A program made the translations under genes and the position numbers. Positions 1 through 10,379 of a stretch of DNA of 64,000 nucleotides are shown here, piece by piece. Location: contig WPIO01000128.1 of the NCBI GenBank assembly GCA_009760855.2, forward strand, positions 1 through 64,000, given 5' to 3'. The notes under the pieces were generated by a model. The model did no database searches. It saw nothing but the letters and a program-made list of their open reading frames with translations, and had not been told where the DNA came from. Origin of the DNA: Cristatella mucedo. Its lineage: Eukaryota; Bryozoa; Phylactolaemata; Cristatellidae. How positions within the stretch are numbered: position 1 is the stretch's first letter; every line of letters begins with the position of its first letter.

Positions 1-838
1 TAAAAGTGAGCGACAAAACCGTGATTTCGGATTCTTTGCTTGACTGGTAGCCAGTGCAGGTCGGTGAGAAGTGGTGTGATGTGGCAACTGCGACGTTCAC
101 GACAGACAAGCCTAGATGCAGAGTTTTACACCATCTGTAAGCATCTGATTGCACATGCTGGTAGGTCAGCAAGCAGTGAGTTACAGCAGTCAAAACGGGA
201 TGTCACAAATGCATGACCAACTTGGACGTGGTATCCTTATCTAAACAAGCCCGAATTTTAGCAATGTCGTGAAGCTAAAAATAGGCAGATTTGACTGTGG
301 AGCTGATATGGTCCTCTAACGAGAGGTCGCTTTGGAATATGACACCTAGATTTCGAGCTGATTCGACAGCAGATATGCTGGCCGAGCCAATTTTGAGAGT
401 CAGCCTTTCCAATCTCTGAATCACACTGGATTTGCCCATAGCTAGTAAATTAGTTTTATCATCAGTTAGTTTTAAAAGATTTGCTGCCATCCACGTGCGG
501 ATGTCATCAATGCATGCAGCAAGTGAGTTGAGAGAATTTGAAGTGCTCAAAGGCTGGGAGGGATCAAAGCATAGGTACAACTGAGTGTCATCCGCATAAA
601 AGTGAAAGCCTAGATTGTGCTTGGCAATCACATCAGCAAGAGACAGAGTATAAACCGTGAAAAGAACCGTACCTAGCACGGAGCCCTGAGGTACCCCATA
701 TTTCAGATGTACTTCAGATGATCTTTGTCCAGTCACGTCAATACTCTGGAGTCTCCAGCTGAGATAGGACCTGAATCACTGAAGAGCAGAGCCAGTAATG
801 CCCAGGCGAGATGACTAGTGCTCTAGAAGAACTTTGTA
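1..838 (-). mobile_element. CR1-A LINE copy, 5'-truncated, runs off window start
   Basis: Minus-strand fragment of a CR1-like non-LTR retrotransposon. An uninterrupted stretch at 736-275 reads as the second half of a reverse transcriptase: the VPQGSVLGTVLF box, then FYADDTQLYL with the catalytic YADD, then LKLTDDKTNLL and the thumb region with ARNLGVIF. The fragment 274-1 continues into the C-terminal part, also seen in the copies at 8392 and 34365. Sequence stops resembling the family at about 838, consistent with usual LINE 5' truncation. Frames are broken outside 275-736, so it is a dead copy. Confidence 0.88.
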
Positions 839-934
839 ATCGCCCAACGATCCTAAGCACACCCTAGGCAATGTTAGGTATTTTATATAACCATTTATAA
901 GAATATGGTCACATTTAAGTTAATGTTATGAAGC

Positions 935-2638
935 TAATAATAATAAAAATGATCATGCACTTGATAAAGCGCCCTCACAGAACTCAATCTCTCTCTAGGC
1001 GATTTGCATTTGCTGCAAAGGAAACACGGACGAATTGTGAGTGGTATCATTCTTAGTAAACAACGTGAATAGCATGATTAGGTGTAACATGTTCAGGGTC
1101 AGCATGCAAGTATTGTTAGTGGCAGCATGCACAGTGTTAGCATGCATAAGCACACGAAGAATGAATTACAGGGACCCACTAAATGCTGTCCTAAATGGGT
1201 GTGTTTTAAGTTCTTTTTAAATCTGGTCGCCATGGGATGTTATGACGCAGGTCGGAAGTGAGTTCCATGCTTTGAGAGCATACCAACTAAATGCACAGTC
1301 TCCAAAGGATTTGAGGTTTGTACGAGGTATTGTTGAACTGTTGGATTCCGAAAAGCGAATGGTATGATGTTTGGACTGGTTGGAGACTAGATCTGACAGA
1401 TAAGCTGGAGCCAAAGAATGAAGTGAAATTTAAGTGAATGACCAAACCTTGAAGTCGATCCGTTGCTCGACTTTTAGCCAGTGCAGGTCGCCAAGAAGTG
1501 ATGACGTGTGGCAACTGCGACACTCACGACCGACAAACCTTGCTGCAGAGTTTGGCGAGCAAGGAGTTAGTTACAGAGGTCAAGGCTAGATGTCACGAAT
1601 ACATAGACCAGCCTAGAAGTGGTACATTTATCTAAACAAGCCTGAATTTTAGCGATGTTATGTATCTGAAAGTAGGCTGACTTGATTGTGGAGCTGACGT
1701 GGTCGTCTAAGGAGAGGTCACTTTGGAGCATGGCACCTAGATTTTGAGCTGATTCAACTGGAGATATTCTGGCAGAGACAGTTTTGAGCGTCAGCCTTTC
1801 CAATTTCTGAATCACACCGAGTTTGCCCATAAGTAATAAGTCAGTTTTATCATTGTTTAGTTTAAGAAAATTTGCTGCCATCTATGTGCGGATGTCATCA
1901 ATACATGGAGTAGGGAAGTTGAGAAAACTCGAGGTGCTCGAAGACTACGAGGGATCAAAGCAAAGGTACAGCTGAGTGGCATCGGCGTAGAAGTGAAAGG
2001 TTATATTGTGCCTGGCATTCATATAAGCAAGAGGGAGAGTATAAACCGTGAAAATAACCGGACCTAGCACGAAGCATTAAGGACCCCATATTTCAGAGGT
2101 ACCTCGGATGACCTTTGTCCATTCATGTCAATATTCTGGAGTCTCTCGCTGAGATATGACCTGTACCACTGCAGAGCAGTGCCAGTGATGCCCACGCGAG
2201 ATGAGAGACGCTTTAGAAGAACTTTGTGATAGATGACATCAAAAGCTGCCGAAAGATTGACTAAGACAAGCAAAGATACTTTAGTTATGTCTGCATTCCT
2301 AAGTAGGTCGCTGTACACCCAAAGCCATGCTGATTCTGTGTAATGATCAGTTCTAAAGCCAGACTGGAACTTACTAGCAAGGTTTGAAGTTTCAATGTAT
2401 GAGTTCAGCTGGTCCGCCACGATTCGTTCCTATGTCTTTGATAGGAATGGTAGAAGGAAGACTGGGCGGTAGTTGCTTAAGTTCTCTTGGTTTAGTGTCG
2501 CTTTCTTCAGAAGTGGCATGACTACAGCTTTTTTAAAAGGTGATGGGACATTACCTGAGGCTCGTGACATATTAGTGATGTTAGTTATGCACGGCAGCAG
2601 CAGATTAATGCAACGTAGGAATGGACCTGCCAAGTTGG
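935..2638 (-). mobile_element. CR1-A LINE copy with full 3' end, degenerate RT
   Basis: Minus-strand CR1-A copy. Its 3' end starts at the (AAT)n-like tail near 935, followed by the family's terminal hairpin (gcgccctc...tctaggcg type, 968-1003) and the 3' region rich in GCATGC-like words. Coding relics lie at 2633-2430 (PFKKAVVMPLLKK, NYRPVFLLPFLSK: RT start), 2420-2064 (QSGFR, VNLSAAFDVIYHKVLLKRL), 1881-1567 (FLKLNNDKTDLLLMGK) and 1414-1217 (C-terminus). Frameshifts and stops separate them. The 5' end abuts a Tc1/mariner scrap. Confidence 0.88.
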
Positions 2639-2689
2639 TTTCCGGACCTTAACGGAATTGAGCATTTGTGGGATGAAGTTGGGCGACGA
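2639..2689 (+). pseudogene. Tc1/mariner transposase C-terminal scrap
   Basis: Plus-strand codons 2639-2689 read FPDLNGIEHLWDEVGRR and are followed at once by a stop. This matches the well-known Tc1-family block around the third catalytic acidic residue (SPDLNPIE-hW-ELGRR type), with P replaced by G. No inverted repeats or further transposase were found nearby, and the CR1-A copy at 935-2638 ends exactly at its left edge. The relic is only 17 residues long, but the motif is distinctive. Confidence 0.6.
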
Positions 2690-3300
2690 TAATGGCAGCT
2701 GGCCGTCTGCATCGCAACTATTAGTGCGCTTTTTCCTGCGTACTTGCAGCGAGCCTGTGGTAGTGGTGGTAGTAGAAAGGCTGAAATAGAGAAAGAAATA
2801 GAGAAGGCTGAAATGTTGGCGAGCTTTTCATCGCCTCCATGCGTGGGTGAGTCCGGCAGGTCACTGCAAATAATGGAGATGCAGCGTCATGTTAGCACAA
2901 TAAATTAAGTATGATAAGTGCGAGAACGTATTGCTTTTTCTCATTTCAACCAGCCTGCATACTTTGGTTACACAAGCGTTTGGTATTTACTCGCCGTGCT
3001 GGTAAGTAGGGAGCAATCATCGCCGCTGCTACAGTCGTCTACGTGTTTTTGCGTATGAGTATTTGCTGACAGCCATTTTCTGCAAACTTACGAATAAAGC
3101 CTGACTTTGGCAGCAGCCAGAGAGTGAAGAAGCTTATAGATTTACTCATGATAACTGGTGTTAAAATATAATACACCGCGCGAACCAGCTTGAATATGAA
3201 AATTTTGCAAGCATGTTTACATCAGCTGCAAACTAGTCACTCAGCTGAGTGAAAAAGTGTAGACGTGTTAAAAAACACATGCGGCTTCACTACTAAGCCA
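2690..3300. other. Unique-looking spacer
   Basis: No convincing coding region, RNA gene or repeat copy was recognised here. It separates the Tc1 scrap from the left edge of the galaxin duplication block. Confidence 0.4.
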
Positions 3301-3334
3301 CGTAGTGATTGATAGCCAGGGAGCACATCTCTGA

Positions 3335-3344
3335 ATCACGTGAT
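3335..3344. promoter_or_regulatory. Conserved ATCACGTGAT palindrome (E-box core) upstream of galaxin
   Basis: A perfect 10-bp palindrome with a CACGTG core, about 1.2 kb upstream of the galaxin-like start codon. The identical palindrome is found at 16864-16873, about 1.04 kb upstream of the paralogue. CACGTG is a classic bHLH site, but conservation may only reflect the duplication. A regulatory role is conjecture. Confidence 0.25.
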
Positions 3345-4488
3345 TGCTTAGTCAGTGCAGCTATTGAGTAGTTCTATTTAACAGGGAGCCCACTACACGC
3401 AGTCCAAAGAGCTGACTGGCCAGTCATCAGGAGGTAAGCTCTGAATGCACCAGCAGCTACTGCGACTTGATAGCATCAGGCCTGACGTAGACACCGCTAA
3501 CCAGTTAGGCCATTTTATTCGTGATCGTAGCAAATAGCTGGTAGAGCTAGACCTTCTCCATGCACCTAAAACTGCTGGTGAGACAAAGCACAGATACATT
3601 TTTGGGTTCTCCAGTAGCTACATCCAGATTGCAATCACAGATTGAGATCTTGATCACGATTACTTTTTAATGTAGCTAGTCTTCACAATCCGCTCGAATG
3701 TATGAGTCTGCTCTGTGGACACTGATCCTGGGCACACGCCGCCTGTGACCATAACCATTGACGAAACAATGTAGCACACCTTTACACCGTAATCGACCAC
3801 CTACCATGTTAACAATAGAATCTGACTGTGAGCTATTTTCAGCCACTGATCTCCGTCTTGGCCACGACATAAAAATCGTTTCTCTGATTCTACTTAGCCT
3901 ACCTTTAATATTCAAAGTACCTTTGAGTGGACCACCTAGACGCATCGGCTAATGTCAAATTAGTACAGTTCAGAGTTATGGCTCGAATCAGTTTTCGGTC
4001 GTCTGATGGAGTCAAAAACCGGCACCGTGCTTTCTTACTCTAGAAATTAAATACTTACAACATACATGTTTATGAGAGCAATTAGTACGTACTTTTGATT
4101 CTTTTTTTATATGCTTGTGCTCGTTGACACTGTACCTGCCGCTATTAACCATAAGTCAACGTCGACTCTGTATTTGTTGCACCGTACAAAGTTATGTTAA
4201 TGATATTGCGAATTTTTCTACTGATCATTTGGTCGTCCTTCTTATAAAGCATTGCTAAAGTGCCTTCAAAAAGAATCAGTTCTCTGAGGGCATTATATAA
4301 GTGTATTACTATTTTTATTTTTTTATCAATGAGCCCCTAAGAGAATTGGGCCTGTAGATACGTTTAAAATTAAGCAGATATCAATATTGCCTTCAAAACT
4401 TAGGCCATTTGGCAGTGTTGCACAAAATCTTACCAGCCGCTAGCGGTTTAATGAGAGTGGTTTACTCGATACAAACGTATTTATTCCA

Positions 4489-4491
4489 GAT
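4489..4491 (+). promoter_or_regulatory. Possible 3' splice or trans-splice acceptor upstream of the galaxin start
   Basis: A pyrimidine-rich tract ending in TTTATTCCAG lies about 70 bases before the ATG. The paralogue has TTTTTTTCCAG at the same place (17824-17834) although the surrounding 5' sequence has diverged. That fits an acceptor for a 5' UTR exon or, if the organism uses it, a spliced leader. This is inference from two copies only. Confidence 0.3.
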
Positions 4492-4560
4492 TTACAAACG
4501 GTGAACCTTCAGCACAATAATACGAGTGCTGGTTTGTTCAGCCTCCCAAGAGAAGCAACA

Positions 4561-5298
4561 ATGTTCCTCTACATAGCTCTCATTTGTACGTTGAGCTTTG
4601 CGACTGCATCGTCGAAGTATTGTGGAGTTAAACTATACAATCCAGCAACATCCGTTTGCTGCAACGCTGTAATACAACCCAGTTATGGATCACCGTCTAC
4701 AGCCTGCTGCGGCAGCAAGTCTTATAATCCCAGCTCGCAGACCTGTTGCTCTGGCCGCGTCACTAGTAGCCAGGGTGCAGGTCGCACGGCCTGCTGTGGT
4801 ACAGTGTCCTTCGATTCAAGAACTAATATTTGTTGCAATGGTGTGGTCGGACCATCCTACGGCGTTTCCAAAACTGGTTGTTGCGGTACCATTCCGTACG
4901 CCACTGATATTCACACTTGTTGTCGGGGGAAAGTTGTACCAGCCTACGGGCGTTATACCACTGGATGCTGTGGTCAAACAGCTTACAACATATTGACCGA
5001 CGTCTGTTGCCAAGGTGCTGTCGCACCGAGCTACGGCGAAAGCTTGACCGGCTGCTGTGGATCAGTATCGTACAGCTTGGTGACGCAGGCCTGCTGCCAG
5101 AACAAACTGGTGAGCGGGTACGGGCAGTTCAGCACAGCTTGCTGCGGCGCCGCGTCGTATGACAAGAACGAGAAAAAATGCTGCAACGGCGTCCTGGACA
5201 CGGAGTTCGGCGGATACTTGACAGGATGCTGCGGAACAAAATCCTACAATGTTCAGCATAGTGCTTGCTGCAGCGGGACCGTCTTGCCTCACTGCTGA
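4561..5298 (+). CDS. Galaxin-like secreted cysteine-rich repeat protein (245 aa, single exon)
   Basis: The frame is open from 4501. The ATG at 4561 is chosen because it starts a clean signal peptide, MFLYIALICTLSFATASS, with likely cleavage just before KYCG. The mature part is a chain of eight repeats of about 29 residues with the pattern CCG..SYN....CC.G.V.PSYG....: pairs of adjacent cysteines about 12 residues apart, each unit having a Y-G before the next CCG. The last unit ends ...SGTVLPHC. This CC-dipeptide repeat is the galaxin signature. Galaxins were first described in coral skeletal matrix and are also reported from molluscs and other invertebrates, where they are extracellular. No membrane segment is seen after the signal peptide. 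The paralogue at 17903-18795 is broken, so this copy probably supplies the function. The role (matrix, mucus or defence) cannot be told from sequence. Confidence 0.85.
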   Translation: MFLYIALICTLSFATASSKYCGVKLYNPATSVCCNAVIQPSYGSPSTACCGSKSYNPSSQTCCSGRVTSSQGAGRTACCGTVSFDSRTNICCNGVVGPSYGVSKTGCCGTIPYATDIHTCCRGKVVPAYGRYTTGCCGQTAYNILTDVCCQGAVAPSYGESLTGCCGSVSYSLVTQACCQNKLVSGYGQFSTACCGAASYDKNEKKCCNGVLDTEFGGYLTGCCGTKSYNVQHSACCSGTVLPHC

Positions 5299-5302
5299 AA
5301 AA

Positions 5303-5340
5303 AGTAGTGCCGCAGCGGTGAAACAAAGTAGTGCCGCAGA
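5303..5340 (+). repeat. Short tandem duplication just after the galaxin stop
   Basis: The word AAAGTAGTGCCGCAG occurs twice with a 9-base spacer directly after the stop codon. Block 2 lacks this arrangement, so it arose in the 3' UTR after the duplication. Confidence 0.6.
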
Positions 5341-5344
5341 GGCA

Positions 5345-7055
5345 GAATCCACGGCTGGCCTTCGCGAGTTCATGGCAGTGGTTCACGGAATATATTTTTG
5401 CACGGAATTACACAACTTATTCGGAGCTACAATTCATAATTTATTTCTTCAGATCAAGTTTTTATTTTATCCTAGTACCTTGCAAAGGCTGCTTGATCGG
5501 CAAACATCACCATACACAAGCTACAAGTACATACAAGTACCTACATACATACATACAAGCTCTTCTAAAAGCTCTTCTAAAATGCGTACCTCCTCTTCCT
5601 GGAGAAAAGAAATTAGCAAAGGGCGCAAGCAAAAGACCGCAGAATAGAAGTTAGCAGCATGGCATTCAATGTAGCAGAGCACAGCTTTAGGGACAAGCAA
5701 ATCGCAAGCATCCTCGGTTTCAGTAATTAGGAATTTCTCCAGATGACCACTCAGGTTCGCAGTCTGTCCTGCCGACTTTCAGCTTCGTGGCATTGTCGAA
5801 ATTCGGATTTGCTCACGTGACGAGACTGTGTTTACACTGGCATCCTAATCGTCACTATTTGTGACGTCCTGTCCAGAAGTATGTGTATCTCACTACCTGA
5901 AATTGAGTATACCCGTGCAATTTGGTGATTATAGTCATTGAAACTGTAAGCTGCTTATTAATTTATGGCATCAGCACTCAAAACATTTCTTCTCAGCTAC
6001 CTGCATTGGCTTTCCATCAAACAGATACCATCGTAATTATGGTCATACCAGGGACTCGCTTTGTTTTTCGCATTCGTGGATGAATAGTGGACCAACTACT
6101 GTAGCTATATTGCATTCGACCGAATAGTAGCGGTCGGACGTAATCGAACAGCTGTAACGGTACGTGGCTTTCGGCTAAGGAAAGCCTCTACTGCGAATGG
6201 TAATTAAGAAATAATTATTGTATTAAAATAATGTAGTGTAAAGAAAGTTTCTCTTTTGTCCTCCTACTGATGTGCCTGCAGCTGAGCCGCAGTTTCGGTT
6301 GCTATGACGTGGTTGCCCCTGCTAGTACCAGCCGGGCGGACTAAGGCTAGCGAAGGGTTTAGGTTAGTCCAGCAGCCAGACCTAGCTGCCGCGGTCGCGA
6401 ACACTGCCTATTTGCAGAGCTTAATGCCGCTGGGTGGTGAGCGACTTCTAATGCCGAATGCGGCAGCTGACTGTCGTGTACCGGTAGTGGGTGGCTGCAT
6501 AATTTACAAATAATAAGTCTATTCTAACTAGTTTAGCACTAGTTTTCACAGGCTGGCAACAGAGGCAAAATCTGGCATGCCGTTAACAGTCTACTTTCAG
6601 GTTTCTTAGTAAAGTTACTGAAATAAACGTTTTGCAATTATTAGACGTTTCAAACGTCCGTAAAGTTTGCAGCATAGTTATTCGGCACACTACTTGTATT
6701 CGACCAAATGATGCGGCAGTTTTTCAAATGAAGCCTAATAAATAATAAATATAGTAAAATCAGCGATTCGGGACGGCCCTGATATCGATGCATTTGATTT
6801 TCTTTTTAGCCCACTCATTCTACGCTATCTCGATTTCCTTAAGGTATATATCTTGTAATGTCTTTGCATCGAATCAGAATGAATACGTGTAATATGTATA
6901 TGTATATTTACATGAATAATATGTATATAATTATGTATAATATAATAATAATATGCCCCAGTTTTTCTTTCATTGGAAATACCTCATAGATACCTCAAGA
7001 CCAACACTATAGCTTTTATTCAGGTCAGTCTTTCCAAGAGCCTGAACAAACTAGA
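5345..7055. other. Galaxin 3' flank, non-coding, shared with block 2
   Basis: It has no supported gene. The stretch 6304-6513 is open for 69 codons but the aligned stretch in block 2 (about 21320-21535) has in-frame stops, so it is not taken as coding. AT-rich TATA/ATA runs lie near 6885-6960. Confidence 0.5.
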
Positions 7056-7800
7056 CATCGCGGACGACCATTAGCTGGACGACTTCGGGTAGTGGCTTGA
7101 AATCAATTTTTTTTTCTTTGCAGCATTCGCTATTCCGTGCAGCTATTCGCTTGAGTGCTTTGAGATACCTGCAACGTGCTTCAATGAACAAGCAATTGAC
7201 TCGATTCGTATCTCATATAGAGAGGACCTTGAAATTGATGCCATAATCGGTACCTTAATTGTGGTCACAAAAATAATAATGATAATACACTTGTTTGAGA
7301 GCTTTCAGAGAACTCGATCTTTTTCTACGCTCTTCAAATGTTTGCTGCAACTGAAGCAGTCGATCGAATGATCGGTGGCAGCATGCTCATCGACAACAAG
7401 CCTAGCATGGTTCGGGGTTAAGGGTTACGGCTTGATATGGTTAGGGGCAACACACTCAGCTGGACGACATCGCGGCAGCAGGAAAGCGCTCTTTTCTTCG
7501 CGGCATTCGCTAGTCCGTGCGGCTATTCGCTAGAGTGCTCGCAGGTGCTAAACAAATGCCTATCCCAATAAGCAACTTGATTCCTATTTTTTTATATAGT
7601 GAACACCTAGAAACGGATACCATAAGTGTGAGTATATTAATAATAATAATATTAATAGCAATAACAAACTACTTTGTAAAGTGCTGTCAGAACACCCTCT
7701 GTCATTCTAGGCTCTTTACGTTTGCTGCTGCGGAAGCACGATAGCATGGTTAGTAGCAGCATTCTCAACGACAACAAGCATAACATAGCTAGAGGTGACA
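7055..7800. repeat. Tandem duplication inside block 1
   Basis: Two imperfect copies of about 0.37 kb follow each other, about 7059-7442 and 7449-7800. Both begin TAGCTGGACGAC, contain a GCATTCGCTA.TCCGTGC motif (7125 and 7507) and run into a CR1-A 3' fragment. Block 2 shows one copy only (about 22040-22400), so this duplication happened after the larger one, or block 2 lost a copy. Confidence 0.6.
7266..7442 (-). mobile_element. CR1-A 3'-end fragment
   Basis: Minus-strand 3' terminus of CR1-A: (AAT)n-like tail, the terminal hairpin region with GAGCTTTCAGAGAACTCGATC, then the TTTGCTGCAA block. The same fragment sits at the same place in block 2 (22240), so it was inserted before the segmental duplication. 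Confidence 0.7.
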
Positions 7801-8165
7801 CGGACAGGATCAGCATTCAAATATGGTTAGTGGCAGCACGCACAGCGTCTGCATGATTAAGCGCAGGAAAGTAATCACATCAAAACGCTAAATGATGTGA
7901 TTAATAGGTGCGTTTTAGCTTTTTACATGTGGCCAAGTCAGAGAATTTTCGTCATTCGGAAGTGAGTTACTGGCTTTGGGAGAATACGAATTAAAGGCTA
8001 GGTCTCCAAATGATTTGAGATTCGCACGAGGATTATGTGAGCGATTTGAGTCCGAAAAGCGATTCGTATGATGCTTAGCCCGGTGGGCGAGTAGATCTGA
8101 CAGGATGGCCGGAGCCAACAAATTAAGGAAGCTAAAATTCGATTGCAAAATCTTGAAGTCGGTAA
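7645..8165 (-). mobile_element. CR1-A 3'-end fragment, diverged
   Basis: Minus-strand CR1-A relic. The tail is at about 7645 (TAATAATAATAATATTAATA), then the 3' UTR words, then the protein C-terminal region at 8148-7915 (LAPAILSDLLAHRAKHHTNR and the F-D-AFNSYSPKA.NSLP ending seen in better copies). It belongs to the tandem duplication of 7055-7800 at its 3' side. Confidence 0.75.
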
Positions 8166-8391
8166 GTTACTTAATCAAGCGATTTACTTGATTCGTCTAC
8201 CTCGTATAAAAAAGTAGAAATTGATATGATGTCCTTGGGGCATTACAAACGTTTGAATGTCATTCTTCTTTGTTACCGCGAACGTTTCCTGAGCGCCATC
8301 GCAACCACATCCTTGCCCTCCAAGATGATTGGTAAGGCCTGCAATAGCAGATGCCATCAAGTTGCAGTACCGAGCAAGAGGAAACAGTTAA

Positions 8392-9195
8392 TAATATAAT
8401 AATAATATTGCACTTGATAAAGCGCCCTCAGAGAACTTAATCTCTTTCTAGGCGCTTTACATTTGCTGCAAAGTGATGTGCAATAGAATAGTAAGTAAAA
8501 TCATGTTTGAAAAACAAACCAAATGAATAATATCGTTAGGAGTGGCATGCACATGGTCAGCATGCAAATGTGGTTAGTGGCAGCATGCACAGTGTCATCA
8601 CGCATAAGCACATCAAGGACGAATCACAGGGACCCACTAAATGCTGTCCTAAATAGGTATGTTTTTAAGTTTCTTTTAAATGTGGTCAGGTCATGGGATG
8701 TTCTGACGCAAGTTGGGAGGGAGTTCCAGGCTGTGGGAGCCTACGAGCTAAATGCACGGTCTCCAAAGGATTTAAGGTTTGTACGAGGTATTTCCAGACT
8801 GTTAGATTCCGAAAAGCGGGTGGTACGATGCTTGGCCTGATGGGGTAGTATATCTGAAAGATAGGCTGGAGCCATAGAATGAAGGGACCTAAAAGTGAGC
8901 GACAAAACCTTGAAGTCAATCCGTTGCCTCACTGGTAGCCAGTGCATGTCGGCGAGAAGTGGAGTAATGTGGCAACTGTGACGCTCACGACAGACAAGCC
9001 TAGCTGCAGAGTTTTGCACCAGCTGCAATCGCCTGATCGCACATGCTGGTAGGCCAGTAAGCAGTGAATTGCAGAAGTCAAGACGTGATGTCACGAATGC
9101 ATGGACCAACTTAGATGTGGTATCTTTATCTAAACAAGCCTGAGTTTTAGCAATGTTATGAAGCTGAAAATAGGCAGATTTGATTGAAGAGGTAA
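8392..9195 (-). mobile_element. CR1-A LINE 3' portion, well preserved
   Basis: Minus-strand copy whose 3' end is an (AAT)n tail plus TTGCACTTGATAAAGCGCCC and the terminal hairpin (8421-8462). The uninterrupted stretch 9109-8741 encodes the RT C-terminal region: DFCNSLLTGLPACAIRRLQL, QNSAARLVCR, TPLLADMHWLPVRQRIDFKV, LAPAYLSDIL-type, ending with GDRAFSS. It is truncated at the 5' end near 9195. Of the complete 3' ends here it is among the least diverged, and its 3' end is close to that at 63733-64000. Confidence 0.88.
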
Positions 9196-9940
9196 AAATA
9201 ATTTATAGTAACCTATTGAGCTTCATCAAAAAATGACAAGTTTTAAAGAGCAAACAGAACGAGGCAGTAGTAGTCGTCCAATGATTTTAAATGATTTTAA
9301 ATTCCAACATTAAGGCATGCTGTTACTAGTTCATGCCTTCTCTCATTACGGAAAGACTACCAGTGGAGATTTGTCTGGCCAACTTCTGCTGGCACAGTGA
9401 TCTAAAGCCAACAAAGCTCGCTGGCGAGAGGTCCTAAATTCTTGGAAGAATACCAGTATACTTAGCTCCATAAATTCTGCTGGCTTACAGATCTGGTGGC
9501 TATTCTATGAAGATGACCAGCGGAAGTTTGACATTTTAAGACCTGCACAGTATTGGGCTAGCGGCTCACAGCTGCATTGGGGCTGTGAGGGGGGATCCTG
9601 CGATATGCCTAGCCGTTTCATGGTGTTACTCGTTACCATGTTTTGCATTTCTTCTTGTTGACTAGATACTATACAGTGAGCCACAAAATAATGCAACTAA
9701 TGACTTTTTTCTAGGCTTAACTTTGCTTCTCTGATCCGTTGCTGGAAGGCTAACGCGTTTTTATGTACGTTGCTTCACTGCACAAGTACCTTATTTACTT
9801 TAGGGCACCGGTTAAACTTTGAGCCTTAGCAGCTGTTAACTTACTCTTCCGAGCTGTGGATTCCATTAAGTCTTCGTTATAATAATATAAAGACTGAAGC
9901 AATTAAAATTCCTTTTTAGCATCCTCGATTATGCAATTGG
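9196..9940. other. Spacer, nothing recognised
   Basis: No gene, RNA or clear repeat copy was recognised. Open stretches are short and without recognisable motifs. Confidence 0.4.
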
Positions 9941-9944
9941 TGTT

Positions 9945-10378
9945 TAGGCACTTTACATTGCTGCAAAGGAAGCATGATTTTACACTTGCTGCAAGAGAAA
10001 AGCTGCCGTGGTAAAGGTCAGCACGTCAACATGATTAGCGGCTGTGTTCACAGTGCCAGCACGCATAAGCACACAGAAAACTAATCACAATGACCCACTA
10101 AATGCTATGATAAACAAATGTGCTTTTAGATTCTTATTGAATTATGTCAAGTCAGGCGGTGTCATGACATGATTCGAAAGTGAGTTCTAAGCTTTGCTTT
10201 GAGACCATACGAACTACTAAAGGCATGGTCCCCAAAGTATATTAAGGTTCAAACGAGGTGAAGCTAAATGATTGATTCATAAAAGTGGGGGTACGATACC
10301 TGGCTTGGTTGGGAAGTGGTTCTGATGGGTAGACTGGTGCCAGAGAATAAAGGGACCTCAAACTGAGTGGGAGAACCT
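9945..10378 (-). mobile_element. CR1-A 3'-end fragment, diverged
   Basis: Minus-strand relic with the TTTACATTGCTGCAAAGGAAGCA block, the 3' UTR words (GTGCCAGCACGCATAAGCAC) and the C-terminal coding region near 10150-10370, all with many substitutions. It directly abuts the next CR1-A copy. Confidence 0.75.
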
Positions 10379-10379
10379 T

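Larger units (their letters stand above)
3300..8160. repeat. Segmental duplication block 1 (galaxin locus)
   Basis: This stretch aligns by eye, in the same orientation, with 16840-22590. Matching anchors include an ATCACGTGAT palindrome (3335-3344 versus 16864-16873), the galaxin coding region, the downstream stretch around 5575-5780 versus 20612-20800, the GCAGCTGAGCC/GCAGCTGTGC region near 6278 versus 21306, and a shared CR1-A 3' fragment (7266 versus 22240). Differences are scattered, so the duplication is not very recent. Block 2 carries two later insertions that are absent here. Confidence 0.8.

Noticed and set aside
6304-6513. Open stretch of 69 codons in the galaxin 3' flank, partly conserved in block 2
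   Set aside because: The aligned stretch in block 2 has in-frame stops and shifts, so conservation is by duplication and not by coding selection.
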